DNA from: Acinetobacter sp. ANC 4862
GTDB taxonomy: Bacteria; Pseudomonadota; Gammaproteobacteria; Pseudomonadales; Moraxellaceae
Assembly (NCBI RefSeq): GCF_004336635.1
Contig: NZ_SJXH01000013.1
Location: forward strand, 1 to 64,000
Length of the DNA: 64,000 nt
Direction: 5' to 3'
This document shows positions 57,704 through 64,000 of the stretch, in pieces. The notes beneath the pieces are model-generated. The model was not told the DNA's origin and searched no databases. It saw nothing but the letters and a program-made list of their open reading frames with translations. The translations under genes were made by a program, and so were the position numbers. Positions within the stretch are counted from its first letter, which is position 1. Every line of letters starts with the position of its first letter.

Positions 57704-60700
57704 CTATGACTCCGCGACTAAACCGTATTCTTTTGCCTGTTCCAAATCGACAGTGACTAATTTTGATGTACCAGGTTCTGGCATGGTAACACCTAACAAA
57801 TCGGTTGCCATCGTCATTGCAACTTTATTATGGGTAATGTAAATGAATTGAACTTGTTCAGAAAGTTCTTTTACCAAATTACAAAACCGTCCCACGTTTG
57901 CATCATCCAAAGGGGCATCTACCTCATCCAGAACACAGAACGGTGCCGGATTTAAACGGAAGATTGCAAACACCAATGCCAATGCTGTTAACGCTTTTTC
58001 ACCACCAGACAAGAGTGCCAAAGAGCTATTACGTTTACCCGGTGGTCGAGCCATTAGTTTTACACCCGATTGCCAGTCATCTTCAAGACTTAAACTCGCT
58101 TCTCCACCATTAAATACTTTAGGGAACAAATCCTGTAGCTCGAGATTGACCTGATCAAAGGTGGTCATAAACAACTTGCGGGTTTCCTGATCAATACTTT
58201 TCATGGCCCCTTGTAATTGATCAACCGTTTTTTCCAAGTCTTCAATTTGATGGCTCAGCTCTTCAAAGCGCTTGGATACTTCTTCGTATTCTTCAGAAGC
58301 AGCCAAATTAACTGCACCCAATTTTTCAAAGCGTTGTTGGGCTTTTTCCAGTTGTTGTTGATGTGAAACCAGGTCAATATTTAAACCGCTAATGACTTCA
58401 CTATTCAATGCATTCAGTTGTTCTGAATAATGTTGAAAATCCGATTTGGCCACTTGCCAGGCCAGACGCTTTTCTTCCAGTTGACCGCGTAATTTCTCGT
58501 CCTGCTGTTGATGCTGATGACGTTGTTCGGTCAACTGTTGCTGTTTTTCTTGAATATTATTCAGTTCAACTTGCCATTCATTCCAGGTCTTTTGCAACTT
58601 CTCTGTGACTTGTGATTGTTGATTAAATTGTGATTCAAGTGCTGGCAGTTCTAGCTGGACCGGATCGACAAATTTTTTCGCCTGTTCCATTTGCGCAATA
58701 ATCTGCTGATATTGTGCTTTTGAGAAGGAAGCATCTTTTTCCAGCAATTCAACTTGTTGCCCAGTTTGTGTAGCCTGACGACGTAGCAGCTCCAATTCCT
58801 GTTGCGCTTGCTGCCACGTGTGCTGGTTATTTTCCAGCTGTTCGGTGAGTTCTTCAACCTGAAATTGCAGAGTCTTATAATTCGGTAAAGCCTGCTCAAG
58901 TTTTAAATTCAAGGCATGCAAATCAATTTCCAGATCATCTTTTTGCATGGCATCTTCTTCAAGCTGCGCATCGAGTTGCTGTAACTGATTTTGCAATTGT
59001 TGTTTCTGTACTGAAAATGCCTGAGCCGTACTTTGTACTTTCGCAATATTGACATCAAGCTGTTGCAAGGCCTTTTGCTGTTGCTTTAACTGGTCTTGCT
59101 GATCTTGAATGTTTTTTTGCAGCGTTTGAATCTGTTGGAAGATTTCCGGCAATTGTTGTTCCGCAGCTTCAAGCTGCGGCAACTGCTGTGCAAGTGCCGT
59201 TTCAATTTCATCTAAACGGATACGATGGCTGAGTGCCCCTTGCCCGGCTTGGCTTGCCTCATCATAAAATAAACCAATCACCCAATCCGCACCCACATGA
59301 TAGCCATCCAGACTTAAGATGGACTGACCGGTGCTTAATTGTGATTGTAAAGACAAGGCCTGTTTGAGACTGTCCGCAACCGCAACCTGCTGCCAAATGG
59401 AATGTTGTGGCGACTCAATCCAGTCAGCCAAACAAGGCAACCCAGCCAATTGAATGTGATCTTGCGAACTATTGCTTTTCAACTGACGGGCAATACTTTC
59501 AGCGAAATCAGCATCCGCATCTAATACCTGTGCAGAAAGCCATTTTGCCAAAAACTTTTCAATCAGATTGGCATGTGCTTTGGCCTGATCTTTCAGCTTC
59601 AATACTTGCATCAACTGCACAGCATTATTCTGAACTTTCGGACTATTCTTAATCAGCAACTGATTGAGATTTTTCTGTTCTGATTGCAACACCTGAATCG
59701 CAGATTTCAAACTTGAAACATCATTTTTCTGCTGTGCATACTGCGCTTGCACTGACTCTAATGTTTGTTTCTGGGTTTGAGTCGCTTGTTCTAATTGCTC
59801 AATCTGCTGACCAAGCTGAGATTTTTCACTTTCAAGCTGTGCAATATCATCTTGCTGATCTTGGTGTTGAAGCTGTGCTGTTTGCTGTTGCAGAGTCTGC
59901 TTTTGCTGTTCGATCCGGGCAATATTTTTCGCCAACTGCTCACTTTGCGCCAGCATCTGCATTTTTTGCTGTTGCTGCTTCTCAACTTGGGTTTTGACCA
60001 GTTCAAACTGTTGCTGCACTTGCTGCTGCTGTGCCTTTAAATCAGCAAAACTTTGGCTCTGGTCTTGGTTCTGACTTTCTTGCTGTTGTAATTGCTCTGC
60101 CTGCTGTTCATGTTGCGATTGCAAAGTTTCGATTTGCAATTCAATTAATTGTAGTCGTTCTTTGGTTTGTAGCTTTTGTTGTTCGAGCTGAGTTAAAGTC
60201 GAACTATTTTTCTGGAACAAAGACTGTTTCTGTTCCAGGGTCATTTTCAATTCAGACAGTTTTTTCTCAGCCTGTTGCCACTCATTTTGCAGTGGTGTGG
60301 ACTGCTGAATCAGGCGCTGGAACAGTTCACTGGTCGCCGTTAAATCATGTTCCAGAGTGCTTAATTCCGAACGAACCAGCTTAAAAGTATCGCCCAACTC
60401 ATTCATTTGCAGGGTATATTCTTGCTGCAAGCGGCTACTTTGTTCACATTGAAAAGACAACACTTCAACTTTGATGGTGCGAATCTGGGTTTCCAGTTCT
60501 TTATATTGAATCGCGCTTTCAGACTGACGTTTCAGGGTTTTCAGCTGTGACTTCAGCTCTGAAGCAATATCTTCAAGCCGCGATAAATTTTGTGTGGTGT
60601 GATCGAGATGCAACAAGGTTTCACGACGACGTGCCTGATAACGCGAAACACCCGCAGCTTCTTCAATATACACCCGCATTTCTTCAGGTTTGGCATCGAC

Positions 60701-61153
60701 CAGACGGTTAATCATGCCCTGTTCAATAATCGCGTATGAACGTGGCCCAAGACCAGTGCCCAAGAAAATATCGGTGATATCACGACGACGGCACTTGGTA
60801 CCATTTAAGAAATATTCAGACTTGCCATCACGGTTGACCTGACGACGCACCGCCAATTCATTATAGGCATTGTATGCACCACCGAGCTTGCCATAGGTAT
60901 TGTCAAAACGCAGTTCAACACTGGCTACGCCTACAGGTTTACGTTTAGCCGTACCGGTAAAAATGACATCTTGCATGCTGCCACCACGCAGTTGGCGTGC
61001 ACTTGATTCCCCCATCACCCAACGGATGGCATCAATCACATTAGATTTACCACAACCATTTGGCCCAACAACAGCGGTACGATTCGCCTTGAAATGTAAA
61101 GTCGTACTATCGGCAAAAGATTTAAAGCCGGAAAGTTTTAAGCTGCTTAAACG
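57704..61153 (-). CDS. smc: Chromosome segregation protein SMC
   Basis: Condensin ATPase that works with ScpA and ScpB. The 1149 residues have an N-terminal Walker A (VGPNGCGKSNVIDAIRWVMG), two very long glutamine-rich coiled coils around a hinge (about 500-670, GLPCLADWIESPQHSIW), and a C-terminal head with LLSGGEKALTALALVFAIF and the Walker B CVLDEVDAPLDD. ATG 61153 (MRLSSLKLSGFKSFADS) was chosen because AGGA lies ahead and the family starts here; the frame opens 14 codons earlier. It follows the GntR gene by 13 bases. Confidence 0.96.
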   Translation of the reverse strand, partial: RLSSLKLSGFKSFADSTTLHFKANRTAVVGPNGCGKSNVIDAIRWVMGESSARQLRGGSMQDVIFTGTAKRKPVGVASVELRFDNTYGKLGGAYNAYNELAVRRQVNRDGKSEYFLNGTKCRRRDITDIFLGTGLGPRSYAIIEQGMINRLVDAKPEEMRVYIEEAAGVSRYQARRRETLLHLDHTTQNLSRLEDIASELKSQLKTLKRQSESAIQYKELETQIRTIKVEVLSFQCEQSSRLQQEYTLQMNELGDTFKLVRSELSTLEHDLTATSELFQRLIQQSTPLQNEWQQAEKKLSELKMTLEQKQSLFQKNSSTLTQLEQQKLQTKERLQLIELQIETLQSQHEQQAEQLQQQESQNQDQSQSFADLKAQQQQVQQQFELVKTQVEKQQQQKMQMLAQSEQLAKNIARIEQQKQTLQQQTAQLQHQDQQDDIAQLESEKSQLGQQIEQLEQATQTQKQTLESVQAQYAQQKNDVSSLKSAIQVLQSEQKNLNQLLIKNSPKVQNNAVQLMQVLKLKDQAKAHANLIEKFLAKWLSAQVLDADADFAESIARQLKSNSSQDHIQLAGLPCLADWIESPQHSIWQQVAVADSLKQALSLQSQLSTGQSILSLDGYHVGADWVIGLFYDEASQAGQGALSHRIRLDEIETALAQQLPQLEAAEQQLPEIFQQIQTLQKNIQDQQDQLKQQQKALQQLDVNIAKVQSTAQAFSVQKQQLQNQLQQLDAQLEEDAMQKDDLEIDLHALNLKLEQALPNYKTLQFQVEELTEQLENNQHTWQQAQQELELLRRQATQTGQQVELLEKDASFSKAQYQQIIAQMEQAKKFVDPVQLELPALESQFNQQSQVTEKLQKTWNEWQVELNNIQEKQQQLTEQRHQHQQQDEKLRGQLEEKRLAWQVAKSDFQHYSEQLNALNSEVISGLNIDLVSHQQQLEKAQQRFEKLGAVNLAASEEYEEVSKRFEELSHQIEDLEKTVDQLQGAMKSIDQETRKLFMTTFDQVNLELQDLFPKVFNGGEASLSLEDDWQSGVKLMARPPGKRNSSLALLSGGEKALTALALVFAIFRLNPAPFCVLDEVDAPLDDANVGRFCNLVKELSEQVQFIYITHNKVAMTMATDLLGVTMPEPGTSKLVTVDLEQAKEYGLVAES

Positions 61154-61166
61154 CATAATGTCCTGA

Positions 61167-61862
61167 TCAACGTCGTGAACGTCTTGCCCATGCAAGTTCG
61201 ATTTGTTTCATCCGTGTTAGAGATTCCAACACAAGGTTGCGCAAGTGTCGACAAAAATCATCCATAAATAAAGTAGCTTGTTGTGATTTTCGGATCAAAA
61301 CTGCATCAGTCACCAATTTAAACAGTTCAAATGATTCCTCTAGCTCGCGACGAGAGATATTTAAGGTTAAAAAATAGCTGCGGCGCATTGAGGGTAACAG
61401 CTCTCGATAGAACTTCATCAAATAAGGATTGCTTACCATTTCGTGCTGACGCGCCATACCTTGAAAGATTAAATCATAGAATTTTTCAGTATGTCCCTGA
61501 CGTGTCTCTTCATGCAATTGCTGCAATAATGCCTGAATTCTTTCAGCTTCATGGCTGCGCCAGGTTTCCGCCACCCGATGCACAATTTGTCCCAATAGCA
61601 ACGCGCTCATATCAAATAAAGCACGAACTTGTTGCGCAGACATTTCTGACACAACTGCACCACGGCGCGGGTAAATTTCAATCAGTTGCGTGCGTTCCAA
61701 CAGCAATAATGCTTCACGCACGGAGCCACGACTGACATCGAGTTCAGCCGAAATCCGCAACTCTTGAATGCGTTCACCTTCAACCAATTCACCACGAATA
61801 ATTTGCTCACTAATATGCTTCGCAATTTGTTCGGACAAACTGTCTTTTTCCTGTTGTTGCAT
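61167..61862 (-). CDS. GntR-family regulator with FCD domain
   Basis: A 231-residue FadR-subfamily repressor with an N-terminal winged helix (about 10-75; ELDVSRGSVREALLLLERTQ is the recognition segment) and an all-helical FCD ligand domain (about 82-220) with the metal-binding His positions expected in this class. It is probably co-transcribed with smc (13 bases apart). The ligand and targets are unknown; a palindrome of the right class for FCD regulators lies 101 bases upstream. Confidence 0.85.
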   Translation of the reverse strand: MQQQEKDSLSEQIAKHISEQIIRGELVEGERIQELRISAELDVSRGSVREALLLLERTQLIEIYPRRGAVVSEMSAQQVRALFDMSALLLGQIVHRVAETWRSHEAERIQALLQQLHEETRQGHTEKFYDLIFQGMARQHEMVSNPYLMKFYRELLPSMRRSYFLTLNISRRELEESFELFKLVTDAVLIRKSQQATLFMDDFCRHLRNLVLESLTRMKQIELAWARRSRR

Positions 61863-61962
61863 ACTCGTCCTATCTTGTTTTTATAAGATGCAATCGAAAA
61901 ATTTTCACACGTCTAGATTGACCCTGTTATTTTTACTGCGTTTAATCAATTTAAAAAATGAC

Positions 61963-61975
61963 ATTGTCAGACAAT
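61963..61975. promoter_or_regulatory. Palindrome ATTGTCAGACAAT, candidate GntR/FCD operator
   Basis: A perfect 6+1+6 palindrome. FCD-type GntR regulators commonly bind short palindromes of the TTGTCNGACAA kind. Position, 101 bases ahead of the GntR start codon, suggests autoregulation. Confidence 0.5.
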
Positions 61976-62097
61976 TATTAAGTCTTTAAGGCCAATTTAA
62001 TTTTTTTAACATGGCTCAACTGGATTAAACATTCAATCTTATCTATTGATTAACCTTACATTACATCAATAATCATTTTATTTTTATATTTAAATAT

Positions 62098-62134
62098 AAA
62101 AAGATGCGAACAGTTTAACCGTAGCGCACCTTTA
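62098..62134 (-). terminator. Possible terminator after the TauE/SafE gene
   Basis: The minus strand can form GGTGCG/CGCATC (one wobble) around an inner ACGGTT/AACTGT stem, followed by T5. Weaker than the other terminators listed. Confidence 0.45.
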
Positions 62135-62164
62135 AAATCTGTTTTGATCACTTATTTTAAAAAA

Positions 62165-62974
62165 TTAGAAATAAGTCGAAAAACCCTGATAGATAAAATA
62201 TATACCTACCGTAGTTAAAAGGCAGGCAAAACATCTTTTCAGCATCGCTGGAGACAACTTATGCGCCACTTTTGCCCCAAGTTTTGCAGTAATGAAGCTC
62301 ATTACACTAATGCCGATAAAGGCATAAATATGCACATAACCAATACTATGCGGTACTTCAACCGAGGTATTCGAGCCAAACCACATAAAACCTAGTGCCC
62401 CGGCAATCGCAATGGGTAAGCCACCTGCTGCAGAGGTTGCTACCGCTTTTTGGATCACCACACCATGACGGATTAAATACGGGACGGTAAGACTGCCCCC
62501 ACCGATGCCGAAAATAGCCGATGCAATCCCGATGCCTCCACCTGCAAGCAGTTGCATGCCTTTAGACGGTAAATGATGCGACGGATCAACGGGTTTACTT
62601 GCACCGTTAAACATGCCATATGCGACCCAGACCGCAAAGAATCCAATCAGTAACTGTAAGCCTTGACCCGACATATAGTCAGCAATACCAGCACCTAAAA
62701 ATGAGCCTAAAGCCAGACCTGGAGCTAAATTACGGAATACATTCCACATTACCGCACCGCGTTTATGATGCGCTGAGACAGAGCTTATTGAGGTCACAAT
62801 AATGGTCGCCAATGAGGTACCGACGGCCAAATGCATAATGACTGAAGGATCATACTGCAGCTGCGTGAACACAATATATAAAATTGGCACAATAATCAGG
62901 CCGCCACCGACACCAAACAGTCCAGCGGCAAAACCAGCCATTGCACCAATCAATAAATATATGATTAACTCCAT
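62165..62974 (-). CDS. TauE/SafE-family membrane transporter
   Basis: A 269-residue inner-membrane protein with about eight helices, built as two similar halves. Each half has the glycine-rich family motif: GFAAGLFGVGGGLIIVPILY near the N-terminus and IASAIFGIGGGSLTVPYLI near the middle. Members export or import sulfite, sulfoacetate and other organic anions; the substrate here is unknown. Divergent from birA, with a 30-base gap between start codons. Confidence 0.88.
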   Translation of the reverse strand: MELIIYLLIGAMAGFAAGLFGVGGGLIIVPILYIVFTQLQYDPSVIMHLAVGTSLATIIVTSISSVSAHHKRGAVMWNVFRNLAPGLALGSFLGAGIADYMSGQGLQLLIGFFAVWVAYGMFNGASKPVDPSHHLPSKGMQLLAGGGIGIASAIFGIGGGSLTVPYLIRHGVVIQKAVATSAAGGLPIAIAGALGFMWFGSNTSVEVPHSIGYVHIYAFIGISVMSFITAKLGAKVAHKLSPAMLKRCFACLLTTVGIYFIYQGFSTYF

Positions 62975-63004
62975 TATTCACATTCCACTGTTGCTTAGAT
63001 TTAA

Positions 63005-63763
63005 ATGGATTTAGAGACTCGACAACTGCAAAAAATCCTCGACGAAGCTCATCAGCTCCCTGAAGTTTTAATACTGAAACCAGTCACGACTTCAACCAAT
63101 GATGATGTACGGGAAATTGCACTCAAAGGCGTTCAGAACGTTTTAGTCTGTAGTACCAGACAAACTCAAGGTCGTGGACAACGTCAACGACAATGGGTCT
63201 CCCCTGAAGGGAACATCTATTTAAGCACATTGCTGAATACGCGAACACCCATTGATGGTCGGCTTGCCCTTGAAATTGCATTAAATATTTTACAAATGCC
63301 GAGTCTGAAGAACTTGGATTTACAAGTGAAATGGCCGAATGATCTTTATAGCACCCAGGGCAAATGGGGCGGAATTCTGGTTGAACCGCTTTCCCCGCAT
63401 CAGGTGATTGTCGGTGTAGGGATCAATCTTGAACCCATTCCCAAAGAAAATATTGACCAACATGCAACTTCACTCAGTGAATTGGGCTTGACCCATATTT
63501 CTCGTATTCAGCTTGTTGCAGAGTTATATATGGCGATTCAACAGGCCAGTGAATGGTTTGATCATCATTGTTATAACCTTGCTGCCCGTTTCAATCACTA
63601 TGCGGCTTTCAAAAATCAGGCGGTTGAATTTGAGCATCATTCGGGGCTATGTTCAGGTACCTTTTTAGGGATTCAGGATGATGGTGCGGTCAACATTGAA
63701 ACCAGCGAAGGCTTAAAACAATTTTATCAAGGGCGCTTACGCCGCTTAGAAACCTCTCTTTAG
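63005..63763 (+). CDS. birA: Biotin--[acetyl-CoA carboxylase] ligase, no DNA-binding domain
   Basis: Activates biotin with ATP and attaches it to the BCCP subunit of acetyl-CoA carboxylase. The 252 residues contain the biotin/AMP loop TQGRGQRQRQWVSPEGNIY (GRG at 56-58), VKWPNDLY near 108, and GGILVEP, with a C-terminal SH3-like domain. The N-terminal winged helix of E. coli BirA (321 residues) is missing, so this enzyme cannot repress the bio genes. It precedes coaX by 9 bases. Confidence 0.94.
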   Translation: MDLETRQLQKILDEAHQLPEVLILKPVTTSTNDDVREIALKGVQNVLVCSTRQTQGRGQRQRQWVSPEGNIYLSTLLNTRTPIDGRLALEIALNILQMPSLKNLDLQVKWPNDLYSTQGKWGGILVEPLSPHQVIVGVGINLEPIPKENIDQHATSLSELGLTHISRIQLVAELYMAIQQASEWFDHHCYNLAARFNHYAAFKNQAVEFEHHSGLCSGTFLGIQDDGAVNIETSEGLKQFYQGRLRRLETSL

Positions 63764-63772
63764 AGAAATGCA

Positions 63773-64000
63773 ATGAAGAATTTATGGTTAGATATTGGGA
63801 ATACCCGTCTAAAATATTGGATTACCGATAATAATCAAGTCATCGAACATACTGCAGAAATGCATCTACAGTCGCCTGCCGATCTACTTTTAGGTCTGAT
63901 TCAGCACTTTAAAAGTTTGAACCTGAATAATGTGGGTGTCTCTTCGGTACAAGACAAGAAAAACAACGACCGTATTCAATACATCTTAAAAAGTCTTGGT
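63773..64000 (+). CDS. coaX: Type III pantothenate kinase, 5' part (cut by the window end)
   Basis: The first 76 residues are present. The start [20 protein letters not shown] shows the N-terminal ASKHA-fold motif DIGNTRLK, typical of CoaX, the potassium-dependent kinase that begins coenzyme A synthesis. The frame is open to the end of the window. It follows birA closely; a birA-coaX pair is common in this group. Confidence 0.88.
   Translation, partial: MKNLWLDIGNTRLKYWITDNNQVIEHTAEMHLQSPADLLLGLIQHFKSLNLNNVGVSSVQDKKNNDRIQYILKSLG

Larger units (their letters stand above)
61863..62164. other. Intergenic region upstream of the GntR gene
   Basis: AT-rich, about 300 bp. It contains the GntR-type palindrome (61963-61975) and, near 62098-62134, a possible terminator for the TauE/SafE gene. 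No gene was recognised. Confidence 0.5.

Overview
The window looks like a chromosomal segment of an Acinetobacter species (Moraxellaceae, Gammaproteobacteria). The basis is a moderately low GC content, a BfmRS two-component pair with the 238-residue regulator and Asp58, a fused nuoCD inside a 13-gene nuo operon, an SMC-ScpAB condensin instead of MukBEF, the yceD-rpmF-fabD-fabG-acpP order, and a biotin ligase without a DNA-binding domain. Nearly all of it is core genome. The only clear mobile DNA is the 3' remnant of an IS982-like transposase at the left edge, plus two short GC-rich palindromic repeats.

Layout. 1-4.8 kb: IS remnant, a hypothetical gene, divergent fpr and a finR-like LysR gene, two cold-shock-domain genes and upp. 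4.8-19.9 kb: the complete nuoA-N operon on the minus strand. 20.5-23.5 kb: a small hypothetical gene, then bfmR-bfmS. 23.9-28.8 kb: nrdA and nrdB, separated by a repeat, a terminator and two very small genes. 29-30 kb: a convergent pair of membrane proteins sharing one N-terminal domain. 30.3-36.7 kb: a pyrimidine-degradation (rut) locus in which rutABCFG is followed by a broken beta-hydroxyacid dehydrogenase, rutD is a separate unit, and rutE is absent. 37-41.5 kb: a membrane protein, a kbp-like gene, acpP, fabG, fabD, rpmF and yceD. 41.5-47 kb: epmC, yciO, small genes, scpA-scpB-rluB. 47-51.7 kb: a biotin cluster (bioH-like hydrolase, bioA, bioF, bioC, bioD). 51.8-54.6 kb: an exported peroxiredoxin, a bacterioferritin and an extended SDR. 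54.6-61.9 kb: ligA, zipA, smc and a GntR regulator. 62-64 kb: a TauE/SafE permease, birA and the start of coaX.

How the parts connect. The rut genes carry two good sigma-54 (-24/-12) promoters, one ahead of rutA and one ahead of rutD, and a RutR-like palindrome in the rutA leader. This is the logic expected of a nitrogen-scavenging pathway, even though the locus has been rearranged. The nrd region has candidate NrdR boxes and a DnaA box ahead of nrdA. ligA has its own strong promoter followed by an intrinsic-terminator-like hairpin inside its short leader. smc and scpAB (one condensin) and birA and the bio genes (biotin synthesis and use) lie in the same window but in separate transcription units.

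No CRISPR array, prophage, rRNA or tRNA gene was recognised. Function calls come from reading motifs and family resemblance; no database search was run.
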